Part shown: one piece after another, positions 37,021 through 48,149 of the stretch | Layout: each line of letters begins with the position of its first letter | How positions within the stretch are numbered: position 1 is the first letter of the stretch | Source of the DNA: Parus major | Taxonomy: Eukaryota > Chordata > Aves > Passeriformes > Paridae | Direction of reading: 5' to 3' | Assembly (NCBI RefSeq): GCF_001522545.3 | Contig: NC_031776.1 | Coordinates: forward strand, 29,124,629-29,188,628 | Length of the DNA stretch: 64,000 nucleotides | Notes under the pieces: generated by a model | Databases searched by the model: none | What the model was told of the DNA's origin: nothing | Seen by the model: only the letters and a program-made list of their open reading frames with translations | Program-made: the position numbers and the translations under genes

Positions 37021-40000
37021 ATGTGCTTTGAATGGTTCCTGAACAGAATTGTCCTCAGTAGGACTAACTGCTCATTTCTTTTCAGTATAAAAAATGGGGT
37101 TTAAAGCATCCTGAAAGCTTTCTGTTCATACATGTATAATACCCAAGGCTCTCTTCTTCAAGACTTGCATGCCCATAAAGTAAATATCAAATAGTTACAA
37201 CCTTAAAGACACTCCAATGTACAATATTTTATTCTTGCTGCCTCTTTCCTGCTACTCTTCACAAAAGTTTTGCACCCTGATCTTCGGGCTTCTTTAGAAG
37301 AAATAATGGTTGTCAAAGCCTAGAACAAGAAGCAAAAGGAGTGGACCTGTAATAGTGATTTAATGAATGCCAAAAGTGATCCCTTGCCTATGTGAGCTAA
37401 TTTATCATGCCAACAAAACCAGGAGTGGCTGTAGCAGTGGTACAGCTCTGAAGCTGCAAAACCAATCTTTTTTCCAAATTCCCCAAAGGAAAAAGAGAAA
37501 AGAGCAGCTCTGTTTAACGGATCATGATAAGTCACAATTGTCATTACTGCATTTCAGGGCAACATGCTTTATTTAGCTCTTTAACCTTGGCCTATTTGTT
37601 ATCAGCACAGTTGAGAATAGTTTATATTCATTAGGAGACTTGTTTATTTTGTAACATAATCCTTTTCTTTGTTAACATGAAAGCACAGCAGATGAAGCAC
37701 AGTTCATCCAGGTCTGCAATGTATTTCCATAAAAAATGTCTCTTGATAAATGATTGCCAGGATTAGATTTTATGGCATAGATTCATAAGAAATTTCAGTC
37801 TTGTTCCCATATGATTCTTACATAATAGGAAACATGCAAAACATACTTAAAAGTGTAGTTCCTGGTCATTCAGTAAATGCTCCTTTCTTCCATATTTCTG
37901 GGCACTATAAGAGATGTTTGCATATTTTGTGCATTTATTAAGCTTGAAAGAATTTGTTTTGGGCATGTCAAATTTTTCCCATAATTTGGACAGATTTTTA
38001 CCTGCATTCCCTAAGGATCATTAAACAAAAAAACCAAAACCAAAAAGTAAACATGTTTTTGCTCCTCTCTCATCTTGCTCACACACAGCTTCAGGAAAGA
38101 CTTCAGCACACAGATGAAAGAGAAAATTTCACTAGAACAGGTAGCTGTATTTTTATGGCACTGGTCTTGCATTTCCATAAGCAGCTTGCAATTTGTGCTT
38201 CCATCCTCAGGCTTTCAGGTCAGCAACACAGAGAAAAAGAAAATTCTCACAAATTTTATTCTGCCCTCCCAAAATTCTAGCTTCTCTGAGCTTCAAGGCA
38301 AGCTCAAAGAAGTGGAAGTACAAGAGAAACAAGGTTTCTAGTCATCTTGAAAATGTATATTTAGATGACTTCTTCAGTCTGCCCTTGAGCAGACACATTT
38401 ATCAAGTGGAAAATGTCTCCTCAGACAAACTAGATGTAATACCAATAGGAAACATCAGAATGCCTGTCAAGAGCATTGCACTGACTATTGCTTGGGGCCA
38501 TGTTAGTAAAGGAATGTTAACTCTTGGAATATGGGATCATGGGGATTTAATGCAGCTTCAAACACAGAGAACCTAATTCCATTGTTAAGCACTCAAATTT
38601 CTTTTAAAACTTGTGTTGCTCTCTATTTGCAATTGAGAAATTGGTGGGTTTTTCCTGTCACTCTCTTGCTGTGGCTCTTTACAGTTAACAGAGGCAGATC
38701 AGGAGTGGCCACTCTACCTTGGGGAAGTTTTTTCTGTGTGTCCTGAGTTTTTGCCCTCCTTCTTTTTTGCTTACCTGTGCAGAGGAGGTGATACATTTAT
38801 ATTTCAACATCTTTCTCAAGTATGGAGATTAGCAGGCATTTGTCCTTTGAGCAGAACTAAGAACAGAAACCTCTAGCACAGGCTGCTGAGCACATTTTAT
38901 AGTAAATAAGACAGAGGTATCTCATTGAGTGTGAAAAAAATCTGCAGTGTTCATATTAAAGGTGAACTTCTGAACCTGAAGTGGTCATGGTAGGAATATC
39001 TTGTTCACCTTTTCCTCTCCAGGAATGTTTTCCATAAAGCTTTATGATGGAACACATAGTAAACAGAAACAATCTTCATCATTCACAATCATTTAATCAT
39101 GTTCATAGCACACACTTCATCCCAGCTGCACTCTGGATTTTGGGTTTCTCTCCCTCCCATCCACTAGGCAGAGATAAATTTAGGTAGGCTTTGATGTATT
39201 TGGACTTCTGCTTCTAAAAGAGAGAAGGGAAAAGTACCTGAAAGAAAGGAATTTCTGTTTCAGCAACAAAAGTACAACATGGGTGGTCAGGCTATTGAGT
39301 TTTTTCAAGAGAGGAAAAGTAAGATTGCACTTATAGGTTTAAGATAGTTTATTATATGGATGAAACAATAACGTAGCTCTTGGTACTACAAGATCACCAG
39401 GTGAATTTCCTAAAAGCTGGTTGGATTAACCTGAGTATGGAGCCAGTGGCTCACTGCACAACTGACTGTTTTCAGGACAGTGAGGGTCTATGTGAGACCA
39501 AAAGCTCATTTCAACCATTCTTCTACATTAAAAGGTCTTGATTCCAGCAGGATTTGGATTCCACAAGAGGAGCCTTCTGGGGCTATAACCACACTTAAGG
39601 ATCTCTGGAAATGCCTCTTGGGTATCCTTTGTGCTTCTGGAAACCCAATGCTGTTGAGAGATGTCCCGAAGTTTAGTTCTTTAAAGGAGAGCATAGCTGT
39701 GGTTGGGCTGGCAAGCCCAGGGGTGGGTGAAGCACAGTAGCTTCTCTGGCCTGTGGCACACAAGGGAGTCTTTGTGTCTCCCCTGTGTGTTTGTGCCTCC
39801 TGACACTGGACAGACCCTGCCATGGAGCGCTGGCCCGGCTGTCTGGAGATGGAGCACATCCCTGGGACACCACTTTAACCACACTGCCTCAGGAGCCAGA
39901 GAGATGCTTCTCACAGAGCATCCTACACCCACCTCTGGGACAAAAGCACACATGGTCCTCAAGAGGGGTCATTTATGTGCTGCACATAAAGAGCTGTAGT

Positions 40001-42780
40001 AGAAACCTGGCTTCCTGCTAGGATGGCACCCTCTTCTGAATTTATCCAAGACCAGCATTGTTTCCATTACACAAAACTCTAGCTTTGGCATCATTTAACA
40101 AAGAACAGCTTCAGAATGAAAATTAACTTTGAGCTGGAAATCGTCATATTATGCCTAGAGGAGCCAACCTCCCCTTTCTCCACATGTACTTTAATAAGTT
40201 GATCAGTTTGCAAGCAACAGAAATCTAAATGGGTCACTGTTTTTTTGTAAGTCTGAAATCTGCCCTTCTGCCTCTTGTTAAAATGATGTTTGTTCCAGGG
40301 TTACAGTTTTTTTCTGGGTCCCCACTAATTAGCAGCTGTCCTAAATTCCACCACTTCCTTAGGAATCAAGTTTTTGATGCTTTTCTGTTTGGTTGGTGGG
40401 GGTTTTACTTATTTTTGTTTATTTGTTTTTTTGGGAGGTTGGTTTGGTTTTTTTGAGCTACAATGCACCTGAATATCACACTGACATCTCTAAAATTAAA
40501 AAGAAAAGAAAAAGAAGATAAGACTGTCTTACATATTTGGAAGAATTTCTGGATGGAAAAGAAAAAATAATTTAAAAATCTCCTCTTCAAAATTACTTTC
40601 TGTGCCATGAAGCATGCCTGGCAATCATTAAGTATAGAATGAGAGAATTACTAAAGCCAGCCAGCTTGGCAAAACCTATAGAACCTTCTTTCTGTTATCA
40701 CTCTGCCTATATTTAGCATTACATACCACAGCATTTTTAAAAAAAACTCCTTATTTTTCTCCATATTTGGAATTGTGTCCATATCTCCTCATGTCAGAGA
40801 AGAGCTACAAACTCTCCAGCATCCCTGTTTTGTACATCTGGTAGCTCAGCCATGGTTAGGCAGTTTAGGCAGGGTAAAACCAGTATTCTGGGAAAGGATC
40901 AGGCCAGCTGACTATACACAAAGAAGCAAAAAGGCAGCACCAGCAAAGCCAAGGGTTTCCACGAGGTTTCAGGTTTACTGTGGATAGGTGCAGCAATGTG
41001 GGAGGGAAGTCTGCTCTTCCTGGCAAGTGCTGGCCCTGTACCACCAAGTTACCACTCACAGCATCACAGCCCCTGGCTCCAATTCCATATGAAAGAGAGG
41101 TTTTGTGGGAAAAAAACAACTATCCAAACTAAAAAAACCCTGTCCAGGTTACTTTCACTAGATAGAATAATCACAGGACTGCCTAGATTCTCACAAGGAC
41201 GCTGAAAACCCCAGACAAATACATAAAGTTATTACTTGAATTGGATTACTGACTTATTTAAGGGCATTCTTCCCTCTAAGACAGTTCAAGCAAAACACAA
41301 GTTCAAGGAGGGAGGTAATGAGATCAGGGAGTGATAATGCACATCAGATCAAGTGTGGGGTTCAAGGAAAATGCAGCAACCAAAAAGAAAATCAAACAGA
41401 ATTCTGGACTGCGTGACAAAGGCAACAGCTCCTTTTCTTACATATACACAAAGCTGCTTTTAGGATATTGTGTATGACCTGAGCCTGGATGGTGTAGAGA
41501 GAATGATCAGACACTCCTTTCTGTTAAACCTCAAGAATTGAAGGCCTTGTGAGGATGAGAAAAATAAGTCCAAGTGTTTGAAATTTAAGAAAGTTCCGTC
41601 AAATATTACCTCTTTTGTTACCGTTCCTCTGTCCTTCTTTGGGACTCAACAACATCTTGCAACAGGTGCTTCTGAAGTAGTGATCACAGAGATCACATAC
41701 AATGAGAATTTAAGATGTAGGGTTAAATATCCCCTGTTTCTACTCCCAAAGCCCTCAAAAATGAAAAGAGGCATTAACAACCCATAGCATTGAAATGTAG
41801 ACTGAGTTCAACCTGGAAGCTTCTACCACCATCTCTAGATTCAGCTACTGTTACGGAAGCATGAAGCTCCAGCACAAAAAATAAGAAAAGAGAGTGAGAA
41901 TTTTAGCTCTGAATGACCTGGAATATTTATGTTTTGGAGCAAGGAGAAGAAAGAAAAAGGAATTAGTTGGGGGCTGATTTTGTAACAAATGATGTCAATA
42001 CTAGCCAAGCAGGAGCTGCCCATCACCTACCGAGTGTCACAGCTTCATGTCCCTCCTAGCCCTCCCTCTCAGTAAGCCATTTCCCAAAGAGACCCCACAG
42101 TGCCTATCATGTGGGAGGTCAAAATGAAAAAAATGGACAGTAATGGTCCATAAAGAGCACAGGGGCATGAAGCATCTAAACCACATCTGCCTCAAAATAC
42201 TGCTACGGCTTGACTTGATTGCAACAAACTACTCCCAATTCAATATTTCCACTCAATGCATTTAGAGTTTTAGATGTGGGTCTGTTGGATTAAGAATTAC
42301 ACATTTTACAAAAGCTCCCCCCACTGAAAACAAAGGACTAGCAACACCAAGAGTTTTCCCTCAGCAAAAACTATCAGTTTTGCGAAAGTTGAGTGTTGCC
42401 AGAAGGTTTTTGAGAGCTTGTCAGTCATAAAACAGAAAACAAAGGATCATATAACCATACCAACAAAGAGGTCCAAGATGCAATTATTAGGGCTGCTGAC
42501 CTCTTCTTCACCCTTTGCCTGCGTAAGGGGGAGATGAATGCCACTTACTGCCCTAAAGGGAGAGGTCAGGCTATACTTGGCTTGAGAATAGAGCAATCAG
42601 AACATCATCTGCATTGAAAGTTGGGAAAAGAAACCAAACCCAATAAAGCTGAAGTAACATGACAGCTTGAAAGTCATAATGAGTCTGACAATGAACAATC
42701 AAAGCAAAGCATCTGGTTTTCTCCTCTGATGCAAGGCTCATTTCTATTTTGCTGCCTATCCCAGGCCATCTTTTCTCCCA
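37021..42780. other. Noncoding DNA, no gene seen
   Basis: At 39,480-40,020 several frames on both strands (up to 117 codons) stay open in a GC-richer patch. The peptides share no domain I recognise and contradict one another, so no gene is called. 40,380-40,460 is a T/G-rich low-complexity tract. The rest is ordinary AT-rich DNA. Confidence 0.55.
40384..40457. repeat. T/G-rich low-complexity tract
   Basis: Runs such as GTTTGGTTGGTGGGGG and TTTTTTTGGGAGGTTGG are strand-asymmetric in T and G. It has some G-run content, but only short G tracts, so a stable quadruplex is doubtful. Confidence 0.7.
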
Positions 42781-42789
42781 GCTCATTGC

Positions 42790-42960
42790 TTTGATTCCTT
42801 CTGCTGCTTTGCACTAATTTGGCCCGTGCAAAACCCTATCAGCAAATTAGCAAAGGCTGCCTTAACTTGATGTGAAATATTAGACTTACTCTTTGCAAAA
42901 CTGCTCTTTGACATGTTTAACTGCTTTGCAAGACTGCACTGTAGGAAAGGAAATGCAGGG
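42790..42960. promoter_or_regulatory. Candidate conserved noncoding block
   Basis: Unique sequence without homopolymers, with CACTAATTTGG, CAGCAAATTAGCAAAGG and TTTGCAAAACTGC motifs. It has the texture of vertebrate conserved noncoding elements and lies 1.8 kb before the CpG island. It is judged by appearance only; cross-species conservation was not tested. Confidence 0.25.
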
Positions 42961-43719
42961 CAAGACAGGAATTTTACAGCAGTGGTGTGTAGCTCCTGAA
43001 ATCACCATTCCTCAGTAGTTTCTCCAATAAACATCCATGTGGTGTGATGTGTGTCCCCAGAGCCAAATACTGAGAGGAGCTCGTGGCCCAGCAGTGAGCC
43101 TCCAGTGCTGTGCTAGCTTGTTGGAACTCTGACAGTTTAGCAGGGAATAGGAATCCACGTGGAGAGAATCCTGCTGACCTGGTCCCAACTCCTCCTGCTC
43201 ACAAACTGCTCTGGGGACGTTTTTGCTCTGACAGTGTCCGCACTTGTTTTCAGTTGCCTGACATAATCTCCTCCCCAGTGGATAAGCTATGGCACGAGGG
43301 AAATGAATGACACTAAAACACAGATGTTTGAGTAATTTGGGTTCCCTCCACTTTTCCTCTTCCTGCTCTCATCTCCCTCTTGACTGCATTAATTTGGCTA
43401 GAATTAGAGAGTTCACTTTGGTTAATCGCTCAGAACACTGGTGACAGGTGAGTGTCGCTGTCATTTCACAACATGACAATTCACTCCCACAATACAAAAT
43501 AAAGATAAAAAAAATTGAAAATAAAAACCCCCAAGAAACCAAAACAATTCCCAAATCACCCAGCATCACTCAAGGAGTGGTCCCAAACATAAAGTCCAGA
43601 TAATGTTCAGAGGGTGTCTTCTGTCCAGCACCCCTCCATGCTTCCAACCACCAGGAAAGAAGAAGCCGATGTGTCACCTAACAGAATCGTCTCATAAATC
43701 TACCATTTTTGTTGTTGGT

Positions 43720-44080
43720 GGTGATGGCTTTGCAGGTGAGGGAGGGAACAGTTCTGCTTTTATTTTTCTGTGTTAATGGAGCTTTTTGATCTTTTTCATC
43801 TGTGATAAACAGAGCTTTTGACTTTTGCAGATATTTTGTAATAAATGAAATGCTAGATCTCTTTTGTCAGGCAGTCACTTTGGATTTTCCGATATTTATT
43901 AGCACTCCAGAATATCTGAAATGATCTCACCCCAGTTAGTTTAGAATATGCTAAGCAAAATTTTCCTGCATGGTGTTTTTTGCCTATTATTTGTCATCTG
44001 CAAATAGAGTAAGAACCAACTTCCTAAATGAAGCAGTGTGTTCTCTATAGAGACCAGTGTTGCTAAAAATACATGGCAAT
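43720..44080. promoter_or_regulatory. Candidate conserved noncoding block
   Basis: Balanced, repeat-free sequence between about 43.72 and 44.08 kb. It contains a strong splice-donor-like string (TTTGCAGGTGAGGGAGG near 43,731) and motifs such as GATAAACAGAGC and GATATTTATTAGCAC. It could be an enhancer or the edge of a noncoding exon. There is no direct evidence for either. Confidence 0.25.
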
Positions 44081-44629
44081 AAGCAAATGAAGTATAGTCT
44101 GAAAATCTGGGCTAGGAATCTCTTCAATCCTAATGATGTTTCCACAAGCCCTTTTCTGCAACCCTCGATTATCTGAGAATCCCAGTGAAGGCCATGGGGA
44201 CCTGACCTGGACATGGAACTGAAACCCGCCTGTACCCCAGCATGTTGTGCATTTGAACTGGTCCAGCTCAGAGCGGGCTCACGGAGAGCCCAACACAATT
44301 AGCTCCTGGGGAGGAGAATAAAGGGCTTTTTGCATTTCCTAATTCCCACTTGTTTTATCTACAAACATGCTAAGTTGCAATGATGAAGAGATGCTCCCAG
44401 GCTCCAGAGAAAGTGAGGTCACCACAACACCACTAAGTCCTTCAGGAGTTCCCCCCAAGGACACAGCACTCCTCACCTGAACTGCAGAGGGCTAAATCCG
44501 TTTGTCAAAGGCCAGAAGTTTGTCTCCTCTCCCAATATGTAAAGTCAGGATAATACTATTTATCCCATGGGGAAGTTCTGGGGGCTTAGGTAATGTGTAT
44601 ACATGGCTTTCGAAATATAATCCCCTGCA

Positions 44630-45185
44630 AGGTCGGCCCGCGTTTGTCTCCGGGAGCTGTTTGCACGTGTGCTTCAGAGGGAGCCCCGAGGTGACCGCAG
44701 AGGTGACCGTGCCCTGGCACCGCGCTCTCAGCGGATAAGGGGAAGGGAGATGGGATAGAGCGGGGTGATAACGCGTGTCTGATAAATGCTGTGTCCCGGG
44801 CAGCGGCATCACCGCAGCCTATCAGAGCTCCGGGAACGCGTGGATCCGGCTGCTGCTGCTGCAAATGAATGGCTGGTGCGGGCGCCCTGATAAGGTGAGA
44901 CGCACATCGCGGTGATTAGCTGGGTCGGTACTAAAGAACATCAGGAATTCGCTTCTGCAGCTCTGATTGGTAATTAAGTGACTCGTCTACTGGCCGACAG
45001 TCCTGTATGCTTCCCCAGGCAGTTGTTAGTTCTTGGAAAACCACTCCTGACAAAATGAGGTTTGCCCTTGGTACACAGATAATGAGACTCAGCTTGACAG
45101 GTGTGGCGCGATTAGAGCGCGGCTCTCCCGCGACAGCCACTCGTGGTAAACACACTCATTACAACCCACCCGTCCCCGGAGGCAA
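44630..45185. promoter_or_regulatory. CpG island (promoter or orphan island)
   Basis: By manual count there are about 27 CpG dinucleotides between 44,633 and 44,940 and about 39 up to 45,180, in a window where CpG is otherwise scarce. The GC content of the core is about 60 percent. In vertebrates such islands mark promoters or stay unmethylated as orphan islands at developmental enhancers. Six GATA-type cores lie inside (44,734; 44,754; 44,767; 44,781; 44,819 reversed; 44,889). CTGATAAGGTGAGA at 44,888-44,901 contains a near-consensus splice donor (AAG/GTGAGA), so a plus-strand transcript is possible. No TATA box or recognisable coding frame is seen; the short frames on both strands do not resemble known proteins. 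Confidence 0.65.
44734..44894. promoter_or_regulatory. Cluster of six GATA cores
   Basis: GATAAG 44,734-44,739, GATAG 44,754-44,758, GATAAC 44,767-44,772, GATAA 44,781-44,785, CTATC 44,819-44,823 (reverse strand) and GATAAG 44,889-44,894. The surrounding sequence is GC-rich, so this density of an AT-containing motif is not explained by composition. GATA-family zinc-finger factors bind WGATAR; not all six fit it fully. Confidence 0.45.
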
Positions 45186-45189
45186 AGCA

Positions 45190-45326
45190 TGTTTGACATT
45201 ATTAATTGGCTTTTCTGTATAAGGAGTCAAATAGATGAAAAGGTTTATCAAGCTGAAATAATTAATTTTGCCTGAATTCGCTGACAGTTCAGTTCTCCCG
45301 CAAAAGACCATTTTAAGGGCTTGGTG

Positions 45327-45359
<33 letters not shown>

Positions 45360-45470
45360 CCTTGAATTTCGAAGTTCAAAAGACATAATAGTGGTGAAAG
45401 TGGAGCTTTTTAGTAAATTATAATTAAAGGGAATTTAATTAATTTAGACCTGAAAAAAAGGGTGTGTGAG
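45190..45470. promoter_or_regulatory. Candidate enhancer/conserved block next to CpG island
   Basis: Immediately after the island the sequence changes to TGACATTATTAATTGGCTTT, GGTTTATCAAGCTG and AATAATTAATTTTGCCTG. After a poly-T tract comes TTTAATTAATTTAGACC. Repeated ATTA/TAAT cores with little simple repeat are typical of homeodomain-bound vertebrate elements. It is interrupted by a 31-base T run. Confidence 0.4.
45329..45359. repeat. Poly-T tract, 31 bases
   Basis: An uninterrupted T31 run, the longest homopolymer in the window. No retroposed body or flanking duplication is evident to show that it is an antisense A-tail. Its length is likely unstable and its assembled length uncertain. 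Confidence 0.9.
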
Positions 45471-45499
45471 GGGGGAACTCCTATCTTTGTCTATACAGA

Positions 45500-45780
45500 G
45501 GTGTAGATGGTAGAACATATCATGGCTTAATAATGCATTAATTTTAATCTAATCAAAATATAATAAAAGAGGTAATTATGTTTAAAAATTATCATGCTCC
45601 AATATTGGTATATTTAAACACTTAATACTTAACGCTGCTTCCAGTTAGTAAAAGTTGTAATTGTTGCGCTCAAATTTAGCTTATTTAATGATAGGGCTTA
45701 TATTCATGAGGTTAATTGAATGAATCATTGTAATAACTCATGGTGAAACTGTGATTATCTATTGGGTTCTAATTTTTCTT
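45500..45780. promoter_or_regulatory. Candidate homeodomain-rich conserved block
   Basis: From 45,395 to about 45,775 I count about 23 TAAT/ATTA cores, roughly twice what the AT content alone would give. They are embedded in otherwise unique sequence such as GCTTATATTCATGAGG and GGTTAATTGAATGAATCATT. With the island beside it, this resembles a developmental enhancer. The target gene lies outside the window and cannot be named. Confidence 0.4.
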
Positions 45781-45879
45781 TCAAAAGGAGAAAAAAAAAT
45801 CCTCAGAAATTATTTTTCTTGGTTTCTCTTCCCAAAAGGCAGCGGATATTCTTCTCCAAAAAATTGAAGGTAGCATTTA

Positions 45880-46300
45880 ATTTAAAAAACCCCAAACATA
45901 TTTCCCATGCACTTTTCAAATTACACACTCTGCAGTTTATTTAGCCTTTTCAAAGCATGCCAAAGTTACTTAGCGAATGTTTTAAGCCTTCCACACTAAA
46001 CCATCCAGATATTTTGTAATTATGTGTATCAGTCTGTTTACAAGCCCTTTTGTACTAATGAAATTTTTTTCTTTTTAAGTACAAAGCCATAAGTTTGGAA
46101 AGTTCAGGAAAGGGCCTGTAATATGGAAGTAAAAAAGAAATAGACAATCTGGGAAGAGCAAGTGGGTCAACAGTTCTTTTTGCACAGTTGCTTTTTAATA
46201 TATCTCCTGATACACTTATTTGGAGATTTTAAAAAAGACAGTTTCACACCCATCTTTTAAAAATCCTTTTGACCTTTTCCAGCAGATATGTGTGCACACC
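45880..46300. promoter_or_regulatory. Candidate conserved noncoding block
   Basis: Unique, non-repetitive AT-rich sequence continuing the enhancer-like texture, including CAAAGCATGCCAAAGTTAC and TGTAATTATGTGTATCAG. No coding potential is visible. The boundaries are arbitrary. Confidence 0.25.
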
Positions 46301-47600
46301 ACTGAGCAAAGCATTGTAAAAACTTCTCCAGTAAACCAGTTGGTTTTGCTGAAGTCTCAGTGGCCCATGACCATCAGACCACTTCACTTCATATAGACTG
46401 TGGACCCTTCCAGAACAAAATGCTTCAAAACAGCAACAAGTGAGCTTTTCTATATTTAAAGTGGACCACCTACTATCAAATATTCCAGAGTTTGTTTGAG
46501 AGTGCTATAATCCATCAACATCTATTTTTCCCTGTTACACTGAGAAATTTAGGGAGCCTTGATTACTCATCTGACAGCAGATCCATGAGTAACACATAAG
46601 TGCCAGCACATCAACATTTTTGTTATTGGTCAAGAATATTTATAAATTTTATAGTCTCTCATGTGGATATAAATATATTTGTAAGAGACTGATGGGAATG
46701 TAGAAAACCAGCATTACATCTGTAACAGTGAAAGGAAACCCACCAGTCAGCCCTCATGGAAGAGAATACAACTTTCCCTGGAGAGTGCAGCAGATGGGCT
46801 CCTGGGGGTACCTCGCAGTCCCTGGTGTGACCCCTCCATCCTTGTGGACCCACAGGGGCAGTAGGAAACACAGGGAAAGAGGGGAAAGCAGAGACACCTA
46901 TTTAAAAAGTCACCCCCAGAGTAAGAAGCCTAGAAGCCCTGCACTGTAGCAAATTGTAATATTTACCAACAACTTAGCATTTGGTTCCAGAAATGTCATC
47001 CTCCAAAAATGGAAACATCTGAGCACTCACAGTGGAATAGTCAGCAAATGCATCAAAGAGATAGGAAAATAAGGCTGTTCGTTAACAGCATCACTTTCTC
47101 CCTTTGCCACATCTAATGATACTTATCATATTTTATACTTGCATGTACTATATTAAACTTACTAATTGGCTACATAATAAAGCTCAAAGGACATTATGTT
47201 TAAGTAACTGGAGAACTGAGAATCAGGAGAGGGGAGCAGAAATGATGAGTACAAGCTGATCTCTGCTTATTGACCAAGATTCTCAAGATTTTAGTTGGCA
47301 TTTTCCATAAGTAGCTTTAATTCTTGTGTCTTGCAGAAATGAATTCATATGCTAATGCTAAAAGTAATTTATTTGGGATTTGTAATGACTTATCTCACAC
47401 TAATAAATCCTGTCTTAAAAAATCTGGCAAAAACCCCAAACACAAGTAAAGACTCCAAAGCCATGAAACACATTGTTCTGCTGACAGATTTAATAGTTCT
47501 ACGTCTTATAATTCTGGGTTTCAACAATTCTGTTTGATAAAATTCTCATACCTAGAAGGATTCTGTGTCAATGTGGTCAGTAGAAGAATATCCTGAGGGA
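46300..47600. other. Noncoding DNA, no gene seen
   Basis: Short opposite-strand frames at 46,660-46,950 are unrecognised. Nothing else is nameable. Confidence 0.5.
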
Positions 47601-47609
47601 AAGCACATC

Positions 47610-47860
47610 TGCCCAGCACCTCCCTTTCATTCATTAACCCACCAGGGGCTAACCCTAATTAGATCAGGCTGCTCATTTTAAGCTGATAATTGATTTAAAT
47701 AGGTTGCTCATTTAAAATAGAATAAAAACCTGCTAAACATTTGGTGCTTGGGTTTTTTTCATCTGCAACTTTCAATTGCTTGTGCAATGTAGCATAAAAT
47801 GTAGAGGTCTCCCTTTGCTAAAAAGGCCATAAAATTAATTACAATGAGTATGAATTGTGT
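47610..47860. promoter_or_regulatory. Candidate conserved noncoding block with repeated motif
   Basis: GGCTGCTCATTTTA (47,667-47,680) recurs as GGTTGCTCATTTAA (47,702-47,715) at a 35-base spacing. Around the copies lie CTAATTAGATCAGG, GCTGATAATTGATTTAAAT and AAATTAATTACAATGAG. The paired motif and homeodomain cores suggest regulatory DNA. Conservation is not tested. Confidence 0.3.
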
Positions 47861-48115
47861 AGGGTGAGGGGGTGGAGGAAAATGAATGCTGGAGTTAACT
47901 GCTGATGACTAACTAAGAATCACAAGCAATAGAGCTTGTTTCTTTTCAGCAGAATTTTTAAAGTAACTTGGATAGCTGAACCACTTCATTTTACAAACTT
48001 TTATCCCAGAAGAGAAGAGTTTAGCACATCCAGAAAGGCTTCTCGCATCTTCTAAACTGCCATTGTTGTGTGCAAAAACATTATCACATAGTGCTAGTGG
48101 TTTCTATTGTCTCAG

Positions 48116-48140
48116 TTAATTAATTTCTTAAATTAATTAA
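48116..48140. repeat. Perfect AT palindrome, 11-bp arms
   Basis: TTAATTAATTT (48,116-48,126), the spacer CTT, then AAATTAATTAA (48,130-48,140). It contains several overlapping TAAT/ATTA cores and could be a paired homeodomain site or simply AT-rich symmetry. Confidence 0.85.
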
Positions 48141-48149
48141 TATCTCAGC

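Noticed and set aside
45159..45386. Lysine-rich minus-strand frame
   Set aside because: The lysine run is the T31 homopolymer read backwards.
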